A stretch of 64,000 bases of DNA from Pseudomonadota bacterium (GTDB lineage Bacteria > Pseudomonadota > Alphaproteobacteria > Rhodobacterales > Rhodobacteraceae): the NCBI GenBank assembly GCA_020161615.1, contig JAIUPD010000001.1, forward strand, positions 310,001 through 374,000. The letters are read 5' to 3'. Both the position numbers and the translations under genes were made by a program. Below the pieces are notes generated by a model. The model did not search any database, was not told the origin of the DNA, and saw only the letters and a list, made by a program, of their open reading frames with translations. Positions 1 to 7,167 of this stretch are shown piece by piece (the stretch's first letter is position 1; every line of letters begins with the position of its first letter).

Positions 1-2247
1 CGGACCCTGCTGGCAGGGGCCTCGGTCGCGGCCATGCGCGATGTCCTGGAGGTCGGCACCCCGGAGGACTATGCCACGGCCGAGGATGTCGAGCGGATCG
101 AGGGCGGCCTGACGCTCGCGGCGCTGGCCGCGAGCAAGGCGGTCACGGCGGTGGATGTCCTGGTCTATGACACCAGCCGCGACAGCGGTGGCGGGGCCTG
201 GCGCAAGCGCTGCCAGCACACGAGCTGGTGGAACGAGACCCTGAACACCGCCACCCGCGGCGCGCGGCGGGAGTTTCCGGCGGTGGCGGTGATCGTCGCC
301 GAGGCGGCGAAGATCACCATCCATGACGGCGACGATCCGGCGCTGCCGATGTGGCGCGTGCTGGATTTCACCGGCTACAGCCTGAAGGCCATCGCCGCGC
401 GGAATGGCCAGATCGCGGTGGCGCTGGCGGCGAACGGGCTCTCGGTCCTCGATCTGCCGGGCGATGCGCTGGCGGTTTCGCCGCGCTTCACCACCGCCAC
501 CACGCCTGCCATCGTCAGCAACGCCACCCATGACGTTGCCATGACCGTCCTGCCCGGTGCGCCGGCCGATCCAGTCGCCGGCCTGCCAGTCCCGACCATC
601 GCCCTGGCCACCGCCGTGGGCGTTTCGGTGATCAAGGACGACGGCAGCGTCGTCGATATCGCCTATTCCACCTATTCGGTCACCACCCGCGTGGCCTTTC
701 GCGCCGACGGCGCCCTGGTCTTTTCCACCGGCGCCGCTGCCAGCACGCAGGGCTGGATCCATGTGTTCCGCCGGATCCCCGCTTCCGATGTGCTGGAGAC
801 CAATGGCTATGCCAAGGGTGCATCGGACGAGCATTATACCGCGCTCTACAACACGGCCTACTTCCTCGACCTGCAATGGCCCGCGTTGTCGGTCAACAGC
901 GCCGTCACCTGCCTCCTCCCGGATGCCTGGGGCGGGGCGCAGAACCTGATCCGGTTGGCGCCCAATCCCTCGGCCCCGTCGAGGGGGATGCTGGCCGCCA
1001 TCACCGCCAGCCACAACAGCGGCTGGATGGTCGGCGCGACCAAGGGCGCCTTCCTGTCGTCGACCGACAGCGCCGCGCTGGTCGGATCGGGCGAGCTGGT
1101 GACCAACGGCACCTTCGACACGGACCTGACCGGCTGGACGGCGGCAACGCCGGAAACGGTGCTGACCCACAATGCTGGCCGCATCCGGGTCGCAAGCAAC
1201 ACCGCCGGCGTATATGGCAAGGCAGCGGCAACCATCCCGACCGTCATCGGCAAGACCTATGTCCTGCAGCTTGAGGGCTTTGCCGGGACCGGTTCGCCCT
1301 ATGTCTATGTCGGGTCGAGCGCCGGCGCGTCGAACTATGCCGCCGCTGCACCCAGTGCTGGACCCATCACCTTTATCGCGTTGACGGCCACGACCCATAT
1401 CACCCTCTTCAGCAGTGGGGCGCTCGGCGTCTCCTACAGCGAGTACGACAACGTTTCGGTCAAGCTCGTGGATCCCGACCGCTCGACCGGCGCCCGGGGC
1501 ATGATCGCGCACGGCACCCTGACCCGGACGGCGGTCGCGACCGGGGCGCAACTGATGGGCTACAGCGGCTGGTCGGCGGCCAATTACCTGGAGCAGCCCT
1601 ATAACGCGGCGCTCGACTTCGGGACCGGCGATTTCTGCGTCATGGGATGGGTCAATTACCCCGCCGGGGGGGCGCAATATCTCTTCGCCCGGCAGGACGC
1701 TGCCCAATCTGGCCCGCGGCTGCGGATCTACACCGGCGGCGGGTCCATCACCGTCAGCTCGAACGGGGCAACGTTGACCGGGACGCAGGCGCTGACGGTC
1801 GGGGTCTGGGCGCATGTGGTCTATCTGCGGAAGGACGGGGTGGCCCAGCTCTATCTGAACGGGCGGCTGCATCTGTCGACCGCAGATACGGCGAGCATCA
1901 CCAATACCAGCGCGGTGACGCGGCTGGGCGTCAATGTGAACGGGGCGTTCCCGTTAACGGCGGGCTCGCTCGCCCTCTGGCGGATCGGCGCGACGGCGCC
2001 CTCGGCCGAGCAGATCCGCCAGATCTACGAGGACGAAAAGGCCCTGTTCCAGCCGGGGGCGCAATGCACGCTCTACGGCGCCTCGGACGCGGTGACCGCC
2101 CTGGCCGAAGATCCGGTGACCGGCCTGCTGCATGTCGGCACCAGCGCTGGCCGCAGCGACTTCCAGGGCCTGCGCCGCATCGCCAACACCACCACCGCCG
2201 TCACCACCGCGATCAGCGCGGCGGGCGGCCTCATCGCGGAGCAATAA
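1..2247 (+). CDS. Phage tail/receptor-binding protein with carbohydrate-binding-like and LamG domains (5' partial)
   Basis: The frame is open to the first base of the window, so the gene probably begins upstream; an ATG at 34 is possible and would give 737 aa. Counted from that ATG, residues ~350-480 look like a jelly-roll carbohydrate-binding module (GELVTNGTFDTDLTGW start, YDNVSVKLVD end). Residues ~525-670 form a LamG/concanavalin-like domain (FCVMGWVNY, WAHVVYLRKDG, LYLNGRL, RIGATAPSAEQIRQIYEDEK). Such double-domain proteins commonly sit at phage tail tips or fibres and bind surface glycans; that role is inferred. It is followed after one base by the next small phage gene and, further on, by the lysis cassette, which fits the end of a tail module. 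Confidence 0.7.
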   Translation, partial: RTLLAGASVAAMRDVLEVGTPEDYATAEDVERIEGGLTLAALAASKAVTAVDVLVYDTSRDSGGGAWRKRCQHTSWWNETLNTATRGARREFPAVAVIVAEAAKITIHDGDDPALPMWRVLDFTGYSLKAIAARNGQIAVALAANGLSVLDLPGDALAVSPRFTTATTPAIVSNATHDVAMTVLPGAPADPVAGLPVPTIALATAVGVSVIKDDGSVVDIAYSTYSVTTRVAFRADGALVFSTGAAASTQGWIHVFRRIPASDVLETNGYAKGASDEHYTALYNTAYFLDLQWPALSVNSAVTCLLPDAWGGAQNLIRLAPNPSAPSRGMLAAITASHNSGWMVGATKGAFLSSTDSAALVGSGELVTNGTFDTDLTGWTAATPETVLTHNAGRIRVASNTAGVYGKAAATIPTVIGKTYVLQLEGFAGTGSPYVYVGSSAGASNYAAAAPSAGPITFIALTATTHITLFSSGALGVSYSEYDNVSVKLVDPDRSTGARGMIAHGTLTRTAVATGAQLMGYSGWSAANYLEQPYNAALDFGTGDFCVMGWVNYPAGGAQYLFARQDAAQSGPRLRIYTGGGSITVSSNGATLTGTQALTVGVWAHVVYLRKDGVAQLYLNGRLHLSTADTASITNTSAVTRLGVNVNGAFPLTAGSLALWRIGATAPSAEQIRQIYEDEKALFQPGAQCTLYGASDAVTALAEDPVTGLLHVGTSAGRSDFQGLRRIANTTTAVTTAISAAGGLIAEQ

Positions 2248-2248
2248 G

Positions 2249-2542
2249 ATGACCGTCCGTATCGCCAAACCTGCCCAGATTCTGCGAGAGGAACTGGCCC
2301 GACCGTCCACCAAGCGGGCCGGGCTCCTGCCGCAGCTGCGCTTCGCAGGCAACGCTTCGACTACCATCTTCGCCCTGCCACAAGGCCAGGCCCCCTATGC
2401 CGTCTTCGTCGCCGGTGCCCTGGTGCGCGAGGGCGCGGCCGACGATTACACCGTCACCTTCGACGGTTTCATCTACCGCGTGGTTTTCGCCGTTGCCCCT
2501 GGCAGCGGTGACGACGTGACCATCTGGCCGGTGGAGGCGTGA
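2249..2542 (+). CDS. Small phage protein of unknown function (97 aa)
   Basis: ATG one base after the stop of the LamG protein, so the two are probably co-translated. Residues 40-97 read as beta-strand-rich (DDYTVTFDGFIYRVVF, then GSGDDVTIWPVEA), as often seen in tail-fibre tip or adaptor proteins. I do not recognise a named family. Position between a tail protein and the lysis genes makes a tail-tip accessory role plausible but unproven. Confidence 0.6.
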   Translation: MTVRIAKPAQILREELARPSTKRAGLLPQLRFAGNASTTIFALPQGQAPYAVFVAGALVREGAADDYTVTFDGFIYRVVFAVAPGSGDDVTIWPVEA

Positions 2543-2544
2543 CC

Positions 2545-3054
2545 ATGACCATCAATCAATCCGTGATCGACGAGCTCGGCTTCGCCAAGGGGCAGCCCCC
2601 GATGACGGGAGGTCAGTTCCGCAAGCGCGTGGAAGCGTTCTTGCGGCGCGAATGGCACCCGCTGATGCGCGAGATCGACCCCGCGGGCTTCGAGACCTGG
2701 CGCGCCTCCATGCTGCCCACCGTCGCCGAGGCCGAGGCCAACTTCGCCTTCAACTGGCAGCTGCAGGCGTACCGGGAGGCCACCGCCCGCCTGGCGCGCT
2801 ATCGTCTGGCCGAGGGCAGGGCCGAGATCGTCGAAGAGCACGAGGACGAGACCATCATCCTCGCCCCGGCCGTCCCCCCGCTGCCCGCCGAGATCGAGGT
2901 GACGACCTATGACGAGACAGGCGCCGCAACCGGCGTCGAGACCCTCCCCAACCCCGCGATCCTCGCCGACGACGCCGAGCGCGCCGCCGCACAGGCGGTC
3001 ATCGACGCCACCCCGCAAGCGGTCGTGGACTTCGCGGCCGGGCTGGAAGGGTAG
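2545..3054 (+). CDS. Phage protein of unknown function (169 aa), tail-associated by position
   Basis: The ATG at 2545 follows the preceding TGA by two bases; a GTG at 2539 overlapping the upstream stop is an alternative. Residues ~20-60 are a basic amphipathic segment (FRKRVEAFLRREWHPLM), then a helical acidic stretch, and the C-terminal third is Ala/Glu-rich. No membrane segment or signal peptide. Family not recognised; small proteins of this kind between tail fibre and lysis genes are sometimes fibre assembly factors, which is only a guess here. Confidence 0.6.
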   Translation: MTINQSVIDELGFAKGQPPMTGGQFRKRVEAFLRREWHPLMREIDPAGFETWRASMLPTVAEAEANFAFNWQLQAYREATARLARYRLAEGRAEIVEEHEDETIILAPAVPPLPAEIEVTTYDETGAATGVETLPNPAILADDAERAAAQAVIDATPQAVVDFAAGLEG

Positions 3055-3059
3055 GGGCC

Positions 3060-3293
3060 GTGGAGTCGATCATCCCGGCCCTGCTGACCTGGGCGACCGC
3101 ACAGGGCCCAGCCTGGGTGTTGCTGCTGGGGGCATTGGCAGGCTGGTGGCAGCACGCGCGGGACGCCCGGGCCCGGGAGGATGCCCTGAATGACAAGCTG
3201 CTGACCACCGCCGTCGATGGCCAGAAGCAGACCTATGAGGCGATCAGCACCATCCGCGAGGCGCTGATCCATATCAACCGCGGGAGGCCGTGA
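3060..3293 (+). CDS. Small membrane protein of phage lysis region (77 aa)
   Basis: Starts with GTG five bases after the preceding stop. One hydrophobic segment (residues ~15-29, GPAWVLLLGALAGWW) is followed by a charged helix (HARDARAREDALNDKLL) and a soluble tail. One membrane span followed by a charged helix resembles small holin/antiholin or haemolysin-XhlA-like proteins of phage lysis cassettes. Its stop overlaps the ATG of the next gene (TGATG). The exact role is not demonstrable from sequence. Confidence 0.55.
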   Translation: MESIIPALLTWATAQGPAWVLLLGALAGWWQHARDARAREDALNDKLLTTAVDGQKQTYEAISTIREALIHINRGRP

Positions 3294-3451
3294 TGCGCCT
3301 GCTGCCCCGCCTCCCCAAACGCGCCGAATCCCAGAAAGAGGCGCAACGTAAACAGGCAGAGGCCGAGCTGGCGATCGCCACCAAGCGGCTGGCGTCGCTG
3401 GTCGGTGAGCTGCGCGCGGCCCTGTCCGAGGCCCAGAGGACCGGCGAATGA
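3293..3451 (+). CDS. Very small Lys/Ala-rich helical phage protein (52 aa)
   Basis: ATG overlaps the upstream TGA by one base and the gene ends by overlapping the next ATG (ATGA at 3448-3451). The product is almost entirely predicted helix with alternating charges (SQKEAQRKQAEAELAIATKR), with no membrane segment. Tight overlap on both sides is the main evidence that it is translated. Function unknown; a coiled-coil partner of the neighbouring membrane proteins is possible. Confidence 0.5.
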   Translation: MRLLPRLPKRAESQKEAQRKQAEAELAIATKRLASLVGELRAALSEAQRTGE

Positions 3452-3807
3452 ACTCCCTGATCGTGCAACTCAGCTCGGCCGTCGCGGCCGGCAGCATGCT
3501 GCTGGTCCTCTGGGCCTATCTGCCGCTGGCCTGGCGCCTGCGCGACCCGCTCGGCCGGGTCCTGGCGGCCGCGGCGACGGTGCTGGCGCTGGCCTATCTG
3601 CTGCGCTCGGCCGCCTGGGACTGGGCGCACCTGCCCAGCGGCCCGACCGTCAACGCGGTCTTCAACCTGCTGATCGTCCTGGCGGCCTACCTCTTCCTCC
3701 ACGGCCGCCTGCTGACCATCCCCGAACCCGAGCGCAGCCATTGGCGCTGGTGGACCGCCTGGGCCCACCCCGCCAGCCGTTGCCTCATCCCCTGGCGGCG
3801 CAAGTAG
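3448..3807 (+). CDS. Putative phage holin, three transmembrane segments (119 aa)
   Basis: Three hydrophobic stretches at about residues 8-29, 37-55 and 68-88, then a short basic C-terminal tail rich in Trp and Arg, ending PWRRK. Three spans, a small size and a basic end match the general pattern of class I holins, which form the lesion that frees the endolysin. It sits directly upstream of the amidase (27-base gap), where a holin is expected. Holins share little sequence, so the call is by topology and context. Confidence 0.55.
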   Translation: MNSLIVQLSSAVAAGSMLLVLWAYLPLAWRLRDPLGRVLAAAATVLALAYLLRSAAWDWAHLPSGPTVNAVFNLLIVLAAYLFLHGRLLTIPEPERSHWRWWTAWAHPASRCLIPWRRK

Positions 3808-3834
3808 CCGCACCCTCCCCGAAAGGACACCATC

Positions 3835-4299
3835 ATGATTCGCCAAGGACGCGCCGGGTATCCCGTGCGCGAAATCGTCGTGCATTGCGCCGCCACCCGG
3901 CCGAGCTGGATGCACAACCGCCCGCTGGCCGACAAGGTCGCCGAGATCCGCCGCTGGCACGTCGAGGACCGCGGCTGGCGCGACATCGGCTATCACTGGG
4001 TCATCGACCGCGATGGCGCGGTTGCCCCCGGCCGGGCCGAGACCGAGATCGGCGCCCACGTCGCCGGGCACAACGCCGGAACCATCGGGATCAGCCTGAT
4101 CGGTGGTCATGGTGCCTCGGCTGACGACCGTTTCGCGGACCATTTCACGCCGGCACAGGACGCCGCGCTGCGCCGGTTGATTGCCGAGATCGAGGGCCGC
4201 GCCGGCGGCGCGCTGCAGATCAGCGGGCACAACGAATATGCGCCCAAGGCCTGCCCGGGGTTCCATGTCGCGCGGTGGTATCGGCAGGGCAGGGCGTGA
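3835..4299 (+). CDS. N-acetylmuramoyl-L-alanine amidase, T7-lysozyme-type endolysin
   Basis: 154 aa, the size of phage T7 lysozyme (Amidase_2/PGRP fold, zinc-dependent cleavage of the amide between muramic acid and L-Ala). The metal ligands can be placed: H17 in EIVVHCAAT, H132 in SGHNEY and C140 in KACPGF; the last two are eight residues apart as in T7 (H122, C130). Y53 (GYHWVIDRDG) and K138 correspond to the catalytic Tyr/Lys of T7. There is no signal peptide, so export would depend on the holin. A purine-rich GAAAGGA ribosome site precedes the ATG. Its stop overlaps the GTG start of the i-spanin gene. Confidence 0.92.
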   Translation: MIRQGRAGYPVREIVVHCAATRPSWMHNRPLADKVAEIRRWHVEDRGWRDIGYHWVIDRDGAVAPGRAETEIGAHVAGHNAGTIGISLIGGHGASADDRFADHFTPAQDAALRRLIAEIEGRAGGALQISGHNEYAPKACPGFHVARWYRQGRA

Positions 4300-4649
4300 T
4301 CGCCCGGCTTCTCGATCGCCTAGGCGCCTGGATCTGGCCCCTCGCGATTCTGGCGCTGGTGGCCTCTCACGGGGCCGCGTTTCGCACGGCCTGGTCCTGG
4401 CGCGGCGATCGGGAGACCGCGCGCCAGGCGACCGCCGCTGCACGCCAGCAACGCCAGATCTTCGACGCGGCTGAGGCCCTGTCCCGCACCGAATATGACC
4501 TGCGCCTGCGCCACGAGGCGCTGGCTGCCCGAGCCCTGGAGCATGACCATGCCGTCCTCACCGATCCCCGCGCTTGCCTTGTCCCTGACCCTGACGACCT
4601 GTCTCGGCTCCGCGCCCGGTGGGGTTCAACCCGCGCCCCTGCCGACTGA
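4296..4649 (+). CDS. Rz-like inner-membrane spanin (i-spanin)
   Basis: GTG start overlapping the amidase stop (GTGA). An N-terminal membrane anchor (residues ~12-28, GAWIWPLAILALVASHG) is followed by a long charged helix (RETARQATAAARQQRQIFDAAEALSRTEYDLRLRHEALAARALEHD) that would span the periplasm as a coiled coil (only part quoted is motif-like). This topology after an endolysin is diagnostic of Rz-type proteins, which with an outer-membrane lipoprotein fuse the two membranes in the last step of lysis. The matching lipoprotein gene starts inside this one in another frame. Family sequence is very variable, so the call rests on topology and order. Confidence 0.75.
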   Translation: MIARLLDRLGAWIWPLAILALVASHGAAFRTAWSWRGDRETARQATAAARQQRQIFDAAEALSRTEYDLRLRHEALAARALEHDHAVLTDPRACLVPDPDDLSRLRARWGSTRAPAD

Positions 4650-4839
4650 GGCGCGGCTTCCCTGCACCGACCCGGCCGAGCTGCTGGGCGGCGGGGACTG
4701 GCGCCTGATCGTTGGCCGAATGGGCGATGCGCTGATCACCTGCGAGGGCAGGCGCGGGCTGGTGATCGAGGCCTATGATGGGCTGGCGGGGGCGGTGGGG
4801 GGGCTGAGGCCCGGACCTTTGGCACAACGAGCGCGGTGA
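4543..4839 (+). CDS. Rz1-like outer-membrane lipoprotein spanin (o-spanin), overlapping the i-spanin gene
   Basis: 98 aa in a different frame from the i-spanin, beginning 107 bases before its stop and extending 190 bases past it. The N-terminus is a short lipoprotein signal (hydrophobic ALALSLTL) with Cys20 in LTTC as the probable lipidation site; Thr at -1 is less usual than Gly/Ala/Ser. The mature part begins Pro-rich (GGVQPAPLPTEARLP), a hallmark of Rz1-type proteins, followed by a compact region with Cys (PCTDP, ITCEG). ATG at 4543 and 4549 are both possible starts. Overlapping-frame spanin pairs are well known in lambda-like phages. Confidence 0.7.
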   Translation: MTMPSSPIPALALSLTLTTCLGSAPGGVQPAPLPTEARLPCTDPAELLGGGDWRLIVGRMGDALITCEGRRGLVIEAYDGLAGAVGGLRPGPLAQRAR

Positions 4840-4918
4840 GCTTGGCACATAGATAGATTGTTGTTGGCGAATCTGACGAGGTCTGGTGTTCTGGCGTCGA
4901 ACTTGGAGACGTAGTCGT

Positions 4919-5344
4919 GTGTTAGAGCGGCAGCCGGAGAGTGTGGAGGATTGGCTGAAGCTCGCTGCACAGCATGAGAGGGTCGTGCTTACATTTCAAA
5001 GTAATCCGGACATGGCTGCAGTGGTCTGGAGCTCCGCAGGTTTCATTGTCGAGTGTCTCCTGAAGGCGGCGATCCATCGCAAAGAGCGCTTCAACCGTTG
5101 GCCTACTGATCGAAAGGCCCTGAACACCCACGATCTCCAAAGGCTGATAACCTATTTAGGGGTGGAGATCACACCGTCTCACGAGATCGCTCCGGATTGG
5201 GCCGTTGTCGTTCAGTGGAGGAGAGGACATATGTATAACCCGTCTGAGTTCTCGAAGGCGACCATCGCAGGACTGGTGGAAGCCGTTTTAGGAGAGAAAG
5301 GAGTCGCAGAATGGATACGCCAGAACTGCCTGACACACTCCTGA
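4919..5344 (+). CDS. HEPN-like helical protein, prophage cargo (gene 1 of a pair)
   Basis: Start chosen at GTG 4919 because GGAGA (4905-4909) lies nine bases upstream; GTG 4886 in the same frame is less well placed. 141 aa, all-alpha by eye. The arrangement resembles the HEPN superfamily: a helix AGFIVECLLKAAIHRK like the AxxAxEKxLKA helix, THDLQRLI like the HDL motif, and a C-terminal WRRGHMYNP where HEPN domains have a Y..RY or Rx4-6H motif. The canonical RNase spacing Rx4-6H is not present, so ribonuclease activity is doubtful. GC content of the 60-base lines I counted is 50-60%, clearly below the neighbours. It overlaps the next gene by 34 bases. Likely a defence or toxin-type moron; not proven. 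Confidence 0.55.
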   Translation: MLERQPESVEDWLKLAAQHERVVLTFQSNPDMAAVVWSSAGFIVECLLKAAIHRKERFNRWPTDRKALNTHDLQRLITYLGVEITPSHEIAPDWAVVVQWRRGHMYNPSEFSKATIAGLVEAVLGEKGVAEWIRQNCLTHS

Positions 5345-5787
5345 AAGCTGGTGCTGAGTACCAAGGCAAGCTCGCAAAGCTTGGTCTGCGCCCAGAGGCC
5401 ATGATGTGGGCCTACGCATTTGAAGAAAAACAGTTTCTCCTCTGGATCGTTTGGTCTGGTTTGGATCGGTTCGGCCCGCTCGCAATCCAGAGGCTTCTTT
5501 TCCAGGCCTACAATGCATCAGCGCTGCCTAAGGAGATCGATCCTTTCTCTGTGGTGATTCACAGCCCGCGAGAGAGTGTTATCTCGGGGGTTCTTCGCCA
5601 ACTTGCCAAGTCGGATGTCGAAGCGATGCAAATCGGCGTTGGCACTGTCGGCGATGCGCGGACTGAGGCCAAAGTAGAATTCCGACGTGCTTGGGCTTAC
5701 CGGATCAGCGCCAAGATGCTGTCCAGTACAGATGTGTCTCGCGCGTGGCAACGCTTCAGCGCGAATGTCGATGCGCTAGCAGCATAG
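5311..5787 (+). CDS. Uncharacterised protein coupled to the HEPN-like gene (gene 2 of the pair)
   Basis: 158 aa, ATG preceded by AAAGGAG seven bases upstream and nested 34 bases inside the end of the HEPN-like gene, so the two are made together. The centre (residues ~42-90) looks alpha/beta: KQFLLWIVWSGLDRFGPLAI, then DPFSVVIHSPRESVISGVLR; the C-terminus is helical (RRAWAYRISAKMLSSTDVSRAW). No membrane segments and no motif I recognise; in particular no nucleotidyltransferase GS..D motif typical of MNT partners of HEPN proteins. Could be an antitoxin, sensor or effector partner. GC is as low as in its neighbour. Confidence 0.6.
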   Translation: MDTPELPDTLLKAGAEYQGKLAKLGLRPEAMMWAYAFEEKQFLLWIVWSGLDRFGPLAIQRLLFQAYNASALPKEIDPFSVVIHSPRESVISGVLRQLAKSDVEAMQIGVGTVGDARTEAKVEFRRAWAYRISAKMLSSTDVSRAWQRFSANVDALAA

Positions 5788-5814
5788 GTAGCGGTAGCCA
5801 GCAAAGGTAGCCAC

Positions 5815-6036
5815 TCAAGTGTTCGGGCTGCGGCCCTGATAGTCCCCGATCTCCGCCGAGCTGGACCAATACCGGATCACGCTGGCCGGGCGTCCCCTGC
5901 GCCCGCACCGCGAACACCGCAGTCGATCGAAGCCCATGAAGTAGTCGGGAGCCTCGCCCAGTAGCTGAGCCGTCAGCACCGCACGGTGCCCGCAGGCACA
6001 TTCAGCGTGGATGATGATGCTGCCCTGCGGTGCCAT
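5815..6036 (-). CDS. Small zinc-ribbon protein at the prophage end
   Basis: The conserved-looking part (73 aa) begins MAPQGSIIIHAECACGH and carries two Cys pairs, CACGH and CSRCGRRG, about 30 residues apart, which can form a four-ligand zinc ribbon. The frame stays open further upstream (to 6279), and none of the possible ATGs (6036, 6192, 6213) has a clear ribosome site, so the start is uncertain. It is convergent with the cargo pair and lies next to the likely prophage/chromosome border. Zinc ribbons of this size may bind DNA or RNA; no specific role can be assigned. Confidence 0.5.
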   Translation of the reverse strand: MAPQGSIIIHAECACGHRAVLTAQLLGEAPDYFMGFDRLRCSRCGRRGRPASVIRYWSSSAEIGDYQGRSPNT

Positions 6037-6172
6037 GGGCGGGATGTAGGCCCAAAGGTACCCGGCGCAAAGCCCGCGTCCACAGAATATGCTCACGCCG
6101 CAACTTGGCGTCCGGTCGCTGGAGGAACGCCCACCGATCAAGTGGGGTGCAAATCGTGGTACAGTGATCCGG

Positions 6173-6220
6173 CTATCCCATTGATTTTGCATCAACGGCA
6201 GAAACTGAACCATGGGATAG
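6173..6220. repeat. Nested inverted repeats near the likely prophage border
   Basis: CTATCCCA (6173-6180) and TGGGATAG (6213-6220) are perfect inverted copies. Just inside the left arm is a second perfect inverted repeat TTGAT-N5-ATCAA (6181-6195). The surrounding sequence (6150-6260) is AT-richer than the chromosome to the right. Could be an operator, an attachment-region arm site or simply a hairpin; there is no sequence from the left prophage end in this window to compare. Confidence 0.4.
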
Positions 6221-6265
6221 TAGAAGTCAGTAAAGTCATAGGGTTCCGCTGGATCTGGCAGGCCC

Positions 6266-7111
6266 TCAGCGGCTACCAACCCCGCTTCCGGCCCCGGCCA
6301 CGTCCCCGGGCAGATGGCCCCGCCCGACGCCGCGCATCAGCCAGAGTGCGTAAAGCCCGTTCGGCAGGACGAAGCCCAGCGATACGGCGATCCTGACCAG
6401 CGGGTCGGGGTCGGCCAGCCAGCCCGGCACGCTGCCGCGGCCCGTCAGCGCCAGGTCCAGCCCGAAGCTGCCGATGTTCCACAGGAGGTGATAGACCATC
6501 GGCAACCAGATCGACCCGGAGCGGAGCCGCATCGCCAGCAGCACCAGCCCGGTCGAGACGGCGGCGAGGCTCTGGGCCAGGGCCAGCCCCTGCATCTCAG
6601 CGGTCCAGCCATTGCCCAGATGGATCGCGCCGAACAACAGGCTCGTCAGCCAGATGGCCGGCCAGGGTCCGAGCCGTCGCCGGAACGCCGGGAACAGGAG
6701 CCCGCGGAACATCAGCTCTTCGGACAGCGCCACCCAGACCATCGCCGCGGTCAGCGAAATCAACAGCGGAGCGGGGATGCCCCCCGTCGCCACGATCCCC
6801 GCGGCGAAGAGTGGCAGGTAAAGGAGCGGCAGCCAGAAAAGCCGCAGCGTGCCGGGCCGGGGCAAGCCGAGCGCGGTATCCGGCCAGCGGAAGATCGCCA
6901 GCGCGGTCAACAGGATGATCGTGGCCAGCGCCTGTGGCAGCGGCGCGAGGAGCACGCCGCCGGTCAAGCCCGGGAAGGCGTTGGCCAGCGTCGCCAGCGT
7001 CCAGAGGCCCAGCAGCGCCAGCGCACCCGGGATGCCCAGCGGGCGGCGCGGGCGCGCCGGGCTTCGACCCCAGGGGCTGTTACGCGGCGGCTCTGGTGGG
7101 TCGGGGGTCAT
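6266..7111 (-). CDS. CPBP-family intramembrane metalloprotease (CAAX protease-like)
   Basis: 281 aa with a Pro-rich cytoplasmic N-terminus (MTPDPPEPPRNSPWG) and about seven to eight hydrophobic spans. The catalytic motifs of the CPBP/Abi family are visible: EELMFRG (the EExxxR signature) and FGAIHLGNG (the FxxxH motif), followed by a third motif region LLWNIGSF. The family includes CAAX prenyl endopeptidase Rce1 and bacterial bacteriocin self-immunity proteins; the bacterial substrate is generally unknown. The start is set at the ATG before the Pro-rich segment, because the upstream extension of the frame lacks plausible protein sequence. First chromosomal gene right of the prophage. Confidence 0.85.
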   Translation of the reverse strand: MTPDPPEPPRNSPWGRSPARPRRPLGIPGALALLGLWTLATLANAFPGLTGGVLLAPLPQALATIILLTALAIFRWPDTALGLPRPGTLRLFWLPLLYLPLFAAGIVATGGIPAPLLISLTAAMVWVALSEELMFRGLLFPAFRRRLGPWPAIWLTSLLFGAIHLGNGWTAEMQGLALAQSLAAVSTGLVLLAMRLRSGSIWLPMVYHLLWNIGSFGLDLALTGRGSVPGWLADPDPLVRIAVSLGFVLPNGLYALWLMRGVGRGHLPGDVAGAGSGVGSR

Positions 7112-7167
7112 GCGGGCCTCAGAACGGGGCGCCGGGGGCGGCGCGCCATCCTGCGGGTGGCGGCGCG

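Noticed and set aside
6181-6195. TTGAT-N5-ATCAA as an FNR/FnrL site
   Set aside because: FNR sites have a 4-base centre (TTGAT-N4-ATCAA); here it is 5, and no oxygen-regulated gene is next to it.
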